A stretch of 64,000 bases of DNA from Rossellomorea aquimaris (GCF_035590735.1 NZ_CP141595.1:1335001-1399000), one strand, 5' to 3'. Shown: positions 17,436-26,100, counted from the first letter of the stretch. A program made the numbers and translations. Notes: generated by a model not told the origin, from the letters alone.

Positions 17436-18185
17436 ATGAACGAAACCATTGAAACGATTCTTAAGCATCGATCCATTCGTCAGTTCAAGAATGAGCCATT
17501 AACAGAGGAGCAAATCCGCACAATTGTCTCGAGTGCCCAGGCTGCGAGTACGTCGAGTTATATTCAAGCATATACAATCATCGGAGTGAAGGATCCTGCT
17601 AAAAAGAAGAAGTTGGCGGAGCTTGCCGGTCCACAATCATATGTAGAGAAAAACGGTCATTTCTTTGTATTCTGTGCCGATTTGTACCGCCACGAGAAAA
17701 TAGGAGAATGGGAAAATGCAGATGTCATTCCTTCACTCGAAAGCACGGAGAAATTCATGGTGGCTTTAATTGACGCTTCACTAGCGGCTCAAAATGCGTC
17801 CATTGCCGCAGAATCGATGGGATTGGGAATTTGCTATATTGGAGGAATCCGAAATGATCTGGAATCAGTGAGTGAACTGCTGGAGCTTCCTGATCGGGTC
17901 ATTCCCTTATTCGGGCTGGCTGTCGGTTCACCTGAAGGAAGTTCTGATGTTAAGCCGAGGTTGCCAATGGAAGCCATTTATCATGAGGATTCATACCAAT
18001 GTGATGAAGGGTCCATGAAAGAGGAACTTGATCGTTATGACGAAACCATCTCTTCCTATTATCATGCACGAACGGCCGGCAAGCGATCGGATCGCTGGAC
18101 CGAGCAAATGGCCAAGATGCTGTCCGGTAAGAAGCGCATGTATATGAAGGAATTTGTGGAGAAGAAAGGATTCAATAAAAGGTAG
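17436..18185 (+). CDS. NADPH-dependent oxidoreductase, NfrA/NfsA family
   Basis: FMN-dependent nitroreductase-fold enzyme of 249 residues, the length of B. subtilis NfrA1 and NfrA2. Flavin-binding residues occur in KHRSIRQFKNEPLT (10-23) and in SSAQAASTSSYIQAYTIIG; GLGICYIGGIRND near residue 130 is the conserved core segment. The C-terminal tail (SDRWTEQMAKMLSGKKRMYM) is typical of the NfsA subgroup. Likely role is NADPH-driven reduction of flavin, nitro compounds or quinones. It stands alone with GGAGAGGG before the ATG. Confidence 0.9.
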   Translation: MNETIETILKHRSIRQFKNEPLTEEQIRTIVSSAQAASTSSYIQAYTIIGVKDPAKKKKLAELAGPQSYVEKNGHFFVFCADLYRHEKIGEWENADVIPSLESTEKFMVALIDASLAAQNASIAAESMGLGICYIGGIRNDLESVSELLELPDRVIPLFGLAVGSPEGSSDVKPRLPMEAIYHEDSYQCDEGSMKEELDRYDETISSYYHARTAGKRSDRWTEQMAKMLSGKKRMYMKEFVEKKGFNKR

Positions 18186-18212
18186 AACCCGCGTGCAGAT
18201 AAATAATCTTAA

Positions 18213-18252
18213 AAAAAAGCCCGAAAGGATTAAATCCTTTTCGGGCTTTTTC
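18213..18252. terminator. Bidirectional terminator between nitroreductase and LysR genes
   Basis: AAAAAGCCCGAAAGGATT and its near complement give a long stem with A-runs on one side and T-runs on the other, serving both convergent genes. Confidence 0.9.
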
Positions 18253-19149
18253 CTAATCCATGTCCGGAAACTCGACATTAAAATGCTCTGTGACTAACCG
18301 GATAAACTCCCTTGTTGTTTTAGGCAAATAGAAGTCTTTTTTCCATACGATGCCGTAGCTTGCGTTGTTCATATTCTCGATTTCCACCAGTTGGACATCT
18401 TTATGCTTAAATACTTGCAGAGCACTATGGGGAACGATGGAGGAAGCGAATCCTTGTTCTACAAGATTGGCAAGGAGGACGGTATCCGAACATTCTGCCT
18501 TTATATATGGAGTCAACCCTATTGAAGTAAATGACTGAACAATTATTTCGTACAATCCCAAACTTTGTGTACTGGGAAGGATTAATGGCTGGTGAACAAT
18601 ATCTTCTAATGTAATCTTGTCATGACTTGAAGTCGGAACATTTGTAATGTAGTAAAATGGCTCATCTTGAAGGATCACCTTCGCTATATTGTCTGCTGAA
18701 AAAGGCAGTCGGATCAGAGCAGCATCAATCTCACGTAATTCTAAGAGATGAATGAGCTGTGAGGATTCGTTTTGATGAATGTTATAGGTGATGTTCGGGA
18801 AGCTCTTTTCATACTTTGTTAAAATATGTGGCAAATCAATATTAGATAATGTATTTACACCAATTCTGAGCTTGCCTTTTTCTCCTGAACCAATTTCTTT
18901 TACTTCTGCTTCTGCAGCCTCCAGCAGCTTGATCATCTGATAAGCATGCTGATAAAGGGCTTTACCAGCCTCAGTAATCACCAGTTTTCTTCCTCTCCGG
19001 TAAAACAAGCTCACTCCGAGATCCCTTTCCATCGTGCTCAGCTGCTGACTTAAGGGTGGCTGAGACATATGTAGTCGCTTTGCAGCAGCAAGTATTGTTC
19101 TTTCTTCCACAATCGTCATGAAGTACCGCAGTTGTTTAAGGTCCAGAAT
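18253..19149 (-). CDS. LysR-family transcriptional regulator
   Basis: About 298 residues with an N-terminal winged helix (DLKQLRYFMTIVEERTILAAAKRLHMSQPPLSQQL...) and a C-terminal effector-binding fold. The start is unusual: GAGAGGTG on the minus strand is followed by ATTACCATTCTGGACCTT with no ATG. GTG 19158 lies inside that ribosome-binding site, so ATT at 19149 (6-base spacing) or CTG at 19146 is more likely; I give ATT. It is divergent from the ankyrin-lipoprotein/permease pair and probably controls it. The effector is unknown. Confidence 0.85.
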   Translation of the reverse strand: MLDLKQLRYFMTIVEERTILAAAKRLHMSQPPLSQQLSTMERDLGVSLFYRRGRKLVITEAGKALYQHAYQMIKLLEAAEAEVKEIGSGEKGKLRIGVNTLSNIDLPHILTKYEKSFPNITYNIHQNESSQLIHLLELREIDAALIRLPFSADNIAKVILQDEPFYYITNVPTSSHDKITLEDIVHQPLILPSTQSLGLYEIIVQSFTSIGLTPYIKAECSDTVLLANLVEQGFASSIVPHSALQVFKHKDVQLVEIENMNNASYGIVWKKDFYLPKTTREFIRLVTEHFNVEFPDMD

Positions 19150-19254
19150 GGTAATCACCTCTCTTATACAATAATTATATAATAATATAATTTAATAGAT
19201 ATTATTCATATAAATCAAGTCGTGATACCCTAAAAGTTGTTAGGGGGAGTGAAA

Positions 19255-19926
19255 ATGAAGAAAATGCTCATTGCTATCTTTATCAGTTCTCTAGCGGGAT
19301 GTTCGTTTAATGCTCAAGAGGAGGAAAAAGAAGTGATTTTCACCTATATAAAAGAAGGATATATCGAAGAGGTAGAAACGTTAATTGATGAAGGAGCCGA
19401 TATTAATCAACGGGATGCCCTCGGTAGAACGCCTGTAATGCTTGCGACGTATCAAAATAATCCGGATATGGTTCGTTTGCTTATTGATAAGGGAGCCGAT
19501 ATTCATTTGAAGGATGAGTTAAAAAACAATCCTTTCCTGTACGCTGGTGCAGAAGGAATGAATGACATTCTTCTTCTCACGATCGAAGCAGGGGCAGATC
19601 CTGCATTAGTGAATCGATATGGTGGAACCGCTCTCATTCCAGCTGCGGAAAAAGGCCACGGTGAGACCGTCAAACTTCTACTGGATAAAACAAACGTCGA
19701 TATCAATCATATAAATGATCTTGGCTGGACGGCATTGATGGAAGCCATTGTATTGAGTGATGGTGGAGAGGTGCATCAAGAGATTATTGCCACATTAATC
19801 GAGTATGGTGCCGATGTAACGATTCCTGATCGGGAAGGGAAATCACCAATTGAGCATGCCAGGGAAAGAGGCTTTGTTGAAATTGAGAAGATGCTGCTTA
19901 AAGCCGGAGCGGTTAAAGTATCATGA
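19255..19926 (+). CDS. Ankyrin-repeat lipoprotein
   Basis: A 223-residue exported protein. The signal peptide ends in the lipobox SLAGC (MKKMLIAIFISSLAGC), so it is anchored outside the membrane. Five to six ankyrin repeats follow, with clear DALGRTPVMLAT, GADIHLKDELKNNPFLYAG and DREGKSPIEHARERG units. ATG 19255 is preferred because AGGGGGAG lies 6 bases upstream. The stop overlaps the ATG of the next permease (ATGA), so the two are translationally coupled. The lipoprotein may act together with that permease; partners are unknown. Confidence 0.88.
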   Translation: MKKMLIAIFISSLAGCSFNAQEEEKEVIFTYIKEGYIEEVETLIDEGADINQRDALGRTPVMLATYQNNPDMVRLLIDKGADIHLKDELKNNPFLYAGAEGMNDILLLTIEAGADPALVNRYGGTALIPAAEKGHGETVKLLLDKTNVDINHINDLGWTALMEAIVLSDGGEVHQEIIATLIEYGADVTIPDREGKSPIEHARERGFVEIEKMLLKAGAVKVS

Positions 19927-21212
19927 ATTGCAAAGGGCAGAACGTAGGAATCGCCTTACAAAGCTTTCAATGGCTCATGTTTTTGATCGGAACGTCGATT
20001 GCTCTTCCGATTGTAATTGGTAGTGTGTTTGGATTAAGTGAGACCGAGATATCAGGGTTAATGCAAAGAACGCTTTTCCTGGTTGCAATCGGCTCCATTC
20101 TTCAGAAAGTAATTGGACATTCCCTTCCGGTTATTGAAGGACCGGCTGGATCCTGGGTAAGTGTGTTTGTTATTTTGGCAGCATTTTCTAAGCAAAATGG
20201 TCTGTCGGTTGAAGAATCACTATCACTTGGTATGGGCTCACTTGCTTTAGCAGGATGTATACTGATCCTCATGGGATTAGTGAAAAATAAATCATTTTAC
20301 CAAAGAGTATTTCCACCATTGGTTTCAGGTGTTTTTTTGTTTCTTCTAGCGATTCAGCTTAGTGGCATCTTTTTTAAAGGGATGATCGTACAAGAAGAAG
20401 GAAACGTTGATTGGAAACTGACGATGCTTGCCATATTCATTTTTGTCTTTATTGTGATTCTGTCAATTAAAGCAAAAGGATGGGGAAGGCAGTTTTCACT
20501 CTTGATCGGCATTATTGTTGGCTGGGGTGTGTTCGCCATGTTCGGTGGGGCTACCAACCCTGTTGGACAGAGAAATCTTAAAAGTGTAGCTGTACCAGAA
20601 CTATTTTCATGGGGACCACCTGCGATCAACGGTAGTATCATCCTTGCGACTATTCTTTTTTCTTTTACCCTGATTCTAAACAATATTGCAGCTATTGATT
20701 CGATGTATGATGTTTATGATGGAGAGAAAATCAATAAACAAGACAGTATAAGAAGAGGGTTTGTTGTCGGAGGAATCAATCATTGGTTATCGTCCATTTT
20801 CTCTGCTCTTGCCATTGTGCCCTTACCGGTTACATCCGGTTTCGTACAAACGACGAAACAAAGAAGCGGTCTGCCATTTCTTATAGCAGCAGGCAGTTTA
20901 TTACTCATATCCTTTATGCCACCAGTGGTGCATGCAGTATCTACTTTGCCTGTAGCCGTTGCAAGTGCAGCGTTGCTTTCAACAATTGTGAATATGTTTA
21001 TCATTTCGGTAAAGAAGATAACTTCGATTGAGTTGAAGCAAAGGGAGTTATCGATCATTGGTATTTCACTTTTGGGTGGCACGAGTCTCTTCTTTCAATC
21101 TCCGGATCTTTTCAAAGACCTTCCGAGTTCGCTTCAAATTGTAATGAGTAATGGGTTGATCGTGGGGACAGTTGTAGTGTTTGCTCTTAATTTAATATGG
21201 CGTAATAACTAA
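19923..21212 (+). CDS. NCS2-family purine/pyrimidine permease (YbbY-like)
   Basis: Membrane permease of 429 residues with about 12-14 hydrophobic segments. The NCS2 half-helix motifs are recognisable: VIEGPAGSWVS near residue 75 and an IASIDSMYDVYDG-like segment (AAIDSMYDVYDG) near 260. This family carries uracil, xanthine, uric acid or other purines by proton symport. It lies downstream of the ankyrin lipoprotein and opposite a LysR regulator, an arrangement that suggests an inducible purine uptake unit. The exact substrate cannot be told. Confidence 0.85.
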   Translation: MNCKGQNVGIALQSFQWLMFLIGTSIALPIVIGSVFGLSETEISGLMQRTLFLVAIGSILQKVIGHSLPVIEGPAGSWVSVFVILAAFSKQNGLSVEESLSLGMGSLALAGCILILMGLVKNKSFYQRVFPPLVSGVFLFLLAIQLSGIFFKGMIVQEEGNVDWKLTMLAIFIFVFIVILSIKAKGWGRQFSLLIGIIVGWGVFAMFGGATNPVGQRNLKSVAVPELFSWGPPAINGSIILATILFSFTLILNNIAAIDSMYDVYDGEKINKQDSIRRGFVVGGINHWLSSIFSALAIVPLPVTSGFVQTTKQRSGLPFLIAAGSLLLISFMPPVVHAVSTLPVAVASAALLSTIVNMFIISVKKITSIELKQRELSIIGISLLGGTSLFFQSPDLFKDLPSSLQIVMSNGLIVGTVVVFALNLIWRNN

Positions 21213-21238
21213 AAAAACTGGCCAAGGCCAGTTTTTTT
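21211..21238. terminator. Bidirectional terminator
   Basis: A perfect 13-bp stem AAAAAAACTGGCC/GGCCAGTTTTTTT with a 2-base loop serves the permease and the small minus-strand gene. Confidence 0.9.
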
Positions 21239-21248
21239 AGTTTATGAA

Positions 21249-21338
21249 TTAGTTGGAGCCGGGTTTATCATTATATCCAGCAGTGAAAATCGCTACTAAG
21301 AACGCTAAAGATACACCTAAAATCATTATAGTACCCAT
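21249..21338 (-). CDS. Small membrane protein, 29 residues
   Basis: Minus-strand frame MGTIMILGVSLAFLVAIFTAGYNDKPGSN, written here in full because it is short: one membrane helix (residues 3-21) and a hydrophilic tail. GGGAGGT lies 8 bases before the ATG, and the shared terminator at 21211-21238 follows the stop. The good ribosome-binding site, helix and terminator argue that it is real. I do not recognise a family. Confidence 0.7.
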   Translation of the reverse strand: MGTIMILGVSLAFLVAIFTAGYNDKPGSN

Positions 21339-21542
21339 GTTTGGTAACCTCCCAGTTTCACTTATTCCACAGTCTGTCTTTAGTATAGCCTATTTTTTAT
21401 TTGATGTGAATGAATTCGGAAAATTTTTTAGTTGAGCTGTGACAGCTTGACGATATGATAAAAAACCATTTTATCCTAAAAGGCTCATCCTGTTATTTAT
21501 AGTGAATACTGAACCTCTGTCTGTAATAAATATATCTTGTTA

Positions 21543-21571
21543 ACATGTTCAGGTGAACAAGCGCATAGAGT
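21543..21571 (+). promoter_or_regulatory. SigE-like promoter of prkA
   Basis: ACATGTT, 14 bp, CATAGAGT resembles the mother-cell SigE pattern (-35 KMATATT, -10 CATACAMT, 14-15 bp spacing). A matching arrangement occurs before yhbH (24221-24249). The spacer overlaps a palindrome TGTTCAGGTGAACA (21546-21559) that could be an operator. Confidence 0.5.
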
Positions 21572-21611
21572 ATATTAATCGTCTCTCATTAAGCGACAGG
21601 GGGAGGTCCTT

Positions 21612-23507
21612 ATGGATATTTTAAAAAAAATCGAACATTACCGAGAAGAAGAAGAGAAACTGAAATGGGAAGGGACGTTTGCTCAGTATTTAGACCTGCT
21701 GAAAGAGAAGCCTTGGGTTGGGCAATCCGCTCATTCAAGAGTCTTTAATATGATCAAGGATGCCGGTGTTGATGAGGTCGAGGGGAAAAGAAAGTATAAA
21801 TTCTTCAGCAATCAATTATTTGGCTTAGAAGAGGCGCTGGAAAGACTCGTTGAAGAATACTTTCATCCTGCTGCGAAGCGGTTAGATGTCAGGAAGAGAA
21901 TCTTGTTACTGATGGGGCCGGTCAGTGGAGGGAAATCAACCCTTGTTTCCATGCTGAAACGCGGGTTGGAGCAATATTCCCGGACTGAAAGAGGAGGCGT
22001 CTTTTCAATCAAAGGCTGCCCGATGCACGAAGATCCATTGCATTTGATTCCTCAACATTTACGCGAAGATTTTTACAACGAGTATGGCATTCGCATTGAA
22101 GGAAATCTCTCTCCGTTAAATACTATGCGTTTGGAGAAAGAATATCATGGCCGCATAGAAGACGTTCAGGTCGAAAGAGTCTTTTTCTCTGAAGATAAAC
22201 GTGTAGGAATTGGTACGTTCAGTCCATCCGATCCAAAATCACAGGATATTGCCGATTTAACAGGAAGTATCGACTTCTCCACGATTGCAGAATTTGGTTC
22301 TGAATCAGATCCACGTGCATACCGATTTGATGGTGAATTAAATAAAGCAAACCGTGGATTGATGGAATTCCAGGAAATGCTGAAGTGTGATGAAAAGTTC
22401 TTATGGCACTTATTATCCCTTACTCAGGAAGGAAACTTCAAGGCAGGACGGTTTGCACTGATTTCGGCTGATGAGCTGATTGTGGCCCATACGAATGAAA
22501 CTGAGTATCGATCCTTCATTTCAAATAAAAAGAATGAAGCCTTACACTCACGTATTATCGTCATGCCGGTGCCTTATAACCTGAAGGTCACCCAGGAAGA
22601 GAAAATATATGAGAAAATGATCAACGAAAGTGATGTGTCCAATGTACATGTGGCTCCTCATACGTTACGGGTAGCTGCGATGTTCACCATTATGACCCGA
22701 TTAAAGGAACCAAAACGCGGAGACATTGATCTGATTAAAAAAATGCGATTATACGACGGTGAAAATGTCGAAGGTTTTAACTCCGCAGATGTGGATGAAA
22801 TGAAGAAGGAATACCAGGATGAAGGAATGAGCGGAATCGATCCGCGTTATGTCATCAACCGGATTTCGTCTACGATCATTCGAAAAGAGATCCCGACCAT
22901 TAACGCTTTAGACGTTCTTCGGGCATTGAAAGAAGGACTGGATCAACATCCATCAATTACGAATGAACTTCGTGATAAGTATTTGAACTTTATCTCCCTC
23001 GCCCGAAAGGAATATGATGATATCGCCAAGAAAGAAGTTCAAAAAGCCTTCGTGTACTCATATGAAGAGTCTGCGAAAACGCTTATGGATAACTATCTTG
23101 ATAACGTCGAAGCATACTGCAATAAGGCAAAGCTTCATGATCCATTAACCGGTGAAGAAATCAATCCGGATGAAAAGCTGATGCGTTCCATTGAAGAACA
23201 AATCGGTATTTCAGAAAATGCGAAGAAAGCATTCCGTGAAGAAATCCTTATCCGTATCTCTGCCTATGCCCGTAAAGGAAAGCGATTTGACTACAATTCA
23301 CATGATCGCTTGAGAGAAGCCATTCAGAAGAAGCTATTCGCTGACTTGAAGGACGTTGTGAAAATCACGACATCATCGAAAACGCCAGACGAACAGCAGC
23401 TGAAGAAAGTCAACGAAGTGGTTGCCCGCCTCATCGATGAACATGGCTACAATTCAACATCCGCTAATGAATTACTGCGCTATGTGGGCAGCCTGTTGAA
23501 TCGTTAA
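21612..23507 (+). CDS. prkA: PrkA-family AAA+ protein kinase/protease
   Basis: A 631-residue protein of the PrkA family. The N-terminal AAA domain has the Walker A motif GPVSGGKST at residues 102-110; the C-terminal third is the PrkA domain. B. subtilis PrkA is made in the mother cell under SigE control and affects sporulation through late sigma activity; kinase and Lon-like protease activities have both been reported. GGGGAGGT precedes the ATG. A strong terminator follows, then two small genes and yhbH. Confidence 0.95.
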   Translation: MDILKKIEHYREEEEKLKWEGTFAQYLDLLKEKPWVGQSAHSRVFNMIKDAGVDEVEGKRKYKFFSNQLFGLEEALERLVEEYFHPAAKRLDVRKRILLLMGPVSGGKSTLVSMLKRGLEQYSRTERGGVFSIKGCPMHEDPLHLIPQHLREDFYNEYGIRIEGNLSPLNTMRLEKEYHGRIEDVQVERVFFSEDKRVGIGTFSPSDPKSQDIADLTGSIDFSTIAEFGSESDPRAYRFDGELNKANRGLMEFQEMLKCDEKFLWHLLSLTQEGNFKAGRFALISADELIVAHTNETEYRSFISNKKNEALHSRIIVMPVPYNLKVTQEEKIYEKMINESDVSNVHVAPHTLRVAAMFTIMTRLKEPKRGDIDLIKKMRLYDGENVEGFNSADVDEMKKEYQDEGMSGIDPRYVINRISSTIIRKEIPTINALDVLRALKEGLDQHPSITNELRDKYLNFISLARKEYDDIAKKEVQKAFVYSYEESAKTLMDNYLDNVEAYCNKAKLHDPLTGEEINPDEKLMRSIEEQIGISENAKKAFREEILIRISAYARKGKRFDYNSHDRLREAIQKKLFADLKDVVKITTSSKTPDEQQLKKVNEVVARLIDEHGYNSTSANELLRYVGSLLNR

Positions 23508-23514
23508 TAGAATT

Positions 23515-23552
23515 GAAATCGGGAGGTGCCAAACACACCTCCCGATTTTTCT
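23515..23552 (+). terminator. Terminator after prkA
   Basis: AAATCGGGAGGTG and its perfect complement enclose a 7-base loop, then TTTTTCT. Confidence 0.9.
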
Positions 23553-23606
23553 ATGTGGTTTATTTTTTCTGGTAAAGGGAAAAGTAGTAGCCAAGAGGTG
23601 AAAGTT

Positions 23607-23789
23607 ATGAGCAAAAACAAACATGAACTGGATAAAAACTATGATCCCGAAAATGGCTCCATGGCATCTGATATGGAAGAGATGGAGCAGCTGGGGAAGC
23701 AAATGGACAAGCTAAGAACGAATGAAGAGCTGAAAGAGGACAAAAAGCAGCCGGATCCTGTTCAATATAAAGAAAAAGACAAGGAATAG
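23607..23789 (+). CDS. Small acidic/basic protein, first paralogue
   Basis: Sixty residues, highly charged and without membrane segments. ATG 23607 follows AGAGGTG. It shares NGSMAS-MEE--LGKQM-KLR----ELK and a DP-QY end with the next gene, so the two are tandem paralogues. Position between two SigE-type genes suggests a sporulation or spore-associated role. I do not recognise the family. Confidence 0.7.
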   Translation: MSKNKHELDKNYDPENGSMASDMEEMEQLGKQMDKLRTNEELKEDKKQPDPVQYKEKDKE

Positions 23790-23867
23790 TTGACAGAAAA
23801 CTCTGAATATAATAGTCTATAGATAGAGAGCTGGGCCCATTATCTTAAATGAAAGTGGGTGAAGAGG

Positions 23868-24041
23868 ATGTCTTCTAAACCTCATCGTCGAGAAGAAGCA
23901 GAACCTCTTAACGGAAGTATGGCCTCCAATATGGAGGAAGTCATTAAGCTAGGGAAGCAGATGGAAAAATTACGTTCCAGTGGTGAATTAAAGATTCACA
24001 ATCGAGTATCAGACCCGGCTCAATATGAAGAAGAAGCTTAA
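23868..24041 (+). CDS. Small charged protein, second paralogue
   Basis: Fifty-seven residues from ATG 23868; a longer start at GTG 23859 would add three residues. It shares the NGSMAS-MEE core with the preceding gene at about half of the aligned positions. Small, hydrophilic and without a signal peptide. The arrangement of two paralogues between prkA and yhbH is not one I know from B. subtilis. Confidence 0.65.
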   Translation: MSSKPHRREEAEPLNGSMASNMEEVIKLGKQMEKLRSSGELKIHNRVSDPAQYEEEA

Positions 24042-24070
24042 TCAGGTGATTCTGCCTGGTTATTTTTTTT
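24040..24070 (+). terminator. Terminator after the small paralogues
   Basis: AATCAGG pairs with CCTGGTT (one G-T pair) across 8 bases, then eight T. Confidence 0.75.
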
Positions 24071-24220
24071 GAGGAAATCGGTTATTCAAGGACACCTCCA
24101 TAACCTGTCAGAAAAATAGGCTAGTCCAACCTTAAAAGAACGTTTAATTGTCGAAATTATTTGTAAATTTATTAATACTTCTGCATAGGATAGAGTAATC
24201 CCCGTTTCACTTCATGGGAT

Positions 24221-24249
24221 ACATGCAATTTAGACAGTCAACATAGTGT
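24221..24249 (+). promoter_or_regulatory. SigE-like promoter of yhbH
   Basis: ACATGCA, 14 bp, CATAGTGT. Spacing and -10 match the prkA promoter (CATAGAGT). The rest of 24071-24297 holds no gene. Confidence 0.5.
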
Positions 24250-24297
24250 ATGCAGGAGAATGAAGAAATGTGAAAAAACTTTAAGGAGGGGAATAAT

Positions 24298-25467
24298 TTG
24301 AGTCAAATGGATAATCATCAGTTTGTCATTTCCAAGGAAGATTGGGCCCTCCACCGCAAAGGTCACGATGATCAACAAAGACATCAAGAGAAAGTACAGG
24401 ATGCGATTCGAAACAATTTACCTGATTTGATTACGGAAGAAAACATTGTCATGTCCAATGGTCGAGACGTCGTCAAGATCCCGATTCGTTCTTTAGATGA
24501 ATATAAAATTCGTTATAACTATGATAAGAATAAACATGTCGGGCAAGGTGACGGTGAGAGTCAGGTAGGAGACGTCATTGCAAGAGACGGCTCACCTCAG
24601 CAGCAGGGTCCTGGAAAAGGTCAAGGGGCCGGAGATAAAGCCGGTGAAGATTACTATGAAGCAGAAGTGTCGATGCTGGAGATTGAAGAAGCCTTATTTA
24701 GCCAATTGGAACTACCGAACCTAAAGAAGAAGGAGCAAGATGTTCAAACCGTCGAGCACATCGAATTCAACGATATCCGTAAAACAGGCCTAATGGGGAA
24801 TATAGATAAAAAGAAGACGATGATGTCTGCCTTTAAGAGGAATGCCATGAAAGGAGCACCAAGCTTTCATCCGATATATACTGAAGACTTGAAGTTCAGA
24901 ACGTGGAATGAAGTATTAAAGCCTGAATCCAAAGCGGTCGTATTGGCTATGATGGATACAAGTGGTTCCATGGGAGTATGGGAAAAATATATGGCAAGAA
25001 GCTTTTTCTTCTGGATGACACGTTTTTTGAGAACGAAATATGAGACCGTAGAAATTGAATTCATCGCACATCATACCGAGGCCAAAGTGGTATCAGAAGA
25101 ACACTTCTTCTCGAAAGGAGAAAGCGGAGGAACCATCTGTTCATCTGCTTATCGCAAAGCGTTGGAACTCATTGATGGAAAGTACGCTCCAACCCGCTAT
25201 AATATTTATCCGTTCCATTTCTCTGATGGAGATAACCTGACGTCTGATAACGTCCGGTGCGTCAAGCTTGTTGAAGAATTAATGAAAGTATCCAGCATGT
25301 TCGGATACGGTGAAGTGAACCAGTATAACCGTCACTCCACCTTGATGTCAGCCTACAAAAATATTAAAAACGACGATTTCCGTTACTACATTCTCAAACA
25401 AAAAGCCGATGTATTCCATGCCATGAAAAGTTTCTTCCACAATGAGCAGGAAAAAGCATTCGCTTGA
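24298..25467 (+). CDS. yhbH: YhbH, UPF0229 sporulation protein
   Basis: A 389-residue protein of the UPF0229/YeaH family, the usual genomic partner of PrkA. The TTG start is set by AAGGAGGGG seven bases upstream. The middle region is Gly/Gln-rich ([20 protein letters not shown], residues 100-119). A von Willebrand A-like domain begins with MMDTSGSMG (metal-ion site DxSxS) near residue 218. In B. subtilis yhbH is a SigE-dependent sporulation gene. PrkA probably works with YhbH on shared targets. Confidence 0.93.
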   Translation: MSQMDNHQFVISKEDWALHRKGHDDQQRHQEKVQDAIRNNLPDLITEENIVMSNGRDVVKIPIRSLDEYKIRYNYDKNKHVGQGDGESQVGDVIARDGSPQQQGPGKGQGAGDKAGEDYYEAEVSMLEIEEALFSQLELPNLKKKEQDVQTVEHIEFNDIRKTGLMGNIDKKKTMMSAFKRNAMKGAPSFHPIYTEDLKFRTWNEVLKPESKAVVLAMMDTSGSMGVWEKYMARSFFFWMTRFLRTKYETVEIEFIAHHTEAKVVSEEHFFSKGESGGTICSSAYRKALELIDGKYAPTRYNIYPFHFSDGDNLTSDNVRCVKLVEELMKVSSMFGYGEVNQYNRHSTLMSAYKNIKNDDFRYYILKQKADVFHAMKSFFHNEQEKAFA

Positions 25468-25495
25468 GAAAAACCAGCCGATGAGGCTGGTTTTT
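25468..25495 (+). terminator. Terminator after yhbH
   Basis: AAAAACCAGCC/GGCTGGTTTTT stem with a 5-base loop. Confidence 0.9.
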
Positions 25496-25608
25496 CACTG
25501 TCAACTACTTATCTACTTACATATGAAAATATTAGGTTATTCTGTTCGCATAGTGCTAGAATATAGAGAGGTACTTTAAAAAACATTCTATAAGCGGTGA
25601 GGTTTATC

Positions 25609-26100
25609 ATGACTGATGAAAAGCAAGAAATTCAACAACTAAAGAATGATATTAAAGAATTAAAAGAACAACTGAGTCAATCAGAACAGCTGATTATGGA
25701 TATTTCAGCACCTATTATCCCCTCCATCGTCCCGGAAACCATCTTGATCCCCATAACCGGCAGACTTAGTCCGGAACGTTTTGAAAGGATCATCTCCAAG
25801 ATATTAGACGTCTCGTACGGTGGGGAGATCAACACAATCATTGTAGATTTCTCAGCCATATCAGAAAAAGAAATCGGGGAAATGGACATCTTCGGCACCT
25901 ATATCCATAACATGGCCAAGGCGATTGGATTAATGGGGATTGAAACCCTCTTCGTCGGATTTACGCCGGCCCTTACTCAAGTGATGATCAATTCAGGAGT
26001 GAGAGAGCTTAAAGGGATTAAAAGCTTCCTCACCTTCCGGACAGCTTTGCAGTATTTGATGAGGGAAAAGGAGATTGCATTCCAGAAGATAAATGAGTAA
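25609..26100 (+). CDS. STAS-domain protein, RsbR-like
   Basis: A 163-residue protein with a short N-terminal coiled coil (EKQEIQQLKNDIKELKEQLSQ) and a STAS domain (residues 45-155) of the RsbR/RsbS type, marked by PIIPSIVPETILIPITGRLS. RsbR proteins form stressosomes that feed SigB. In my eye alignment neither phosphorylated Thr of RsbRA (171 and 205) is kept: the first falls at Gly/Glu in KEIGEMD and the second at Val in TQVMIN. The usual sensory globin-like N-domain is absent. ATG 25609 follows GGTGAGG by 8 bases. Confidence 0.8.
   Translation: MTDEKQEIQQLKNDIKELKEQLSQSEQLIMDISAPIIPSIVPETILIPITGRLSPERFERIISKILDVSYGGEINTIIVDFSAISEKEIGEMDIFGTYIHNMAKAIGLMGIETLFVGFTPALTQVMINSGVRELKGIKSFLTFRTALQYLMREKEIAFQKINE

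Noticed and set aside
21253..21435. 60-residue plus-strand frame after the purine permease
   Set aside because: It starts with TTG without a ribosome-binding site and runs antisense to the better supported 29-residue gene at 21249-21338.
23790..23813. TTGACA and TATAAT before the second small paralogue
   Set aside because: Both boxes are perfect but only 12 bp apart, too close for a SigA promoter. TTGACA with TAGTCT at 17 bp is possible but weak.
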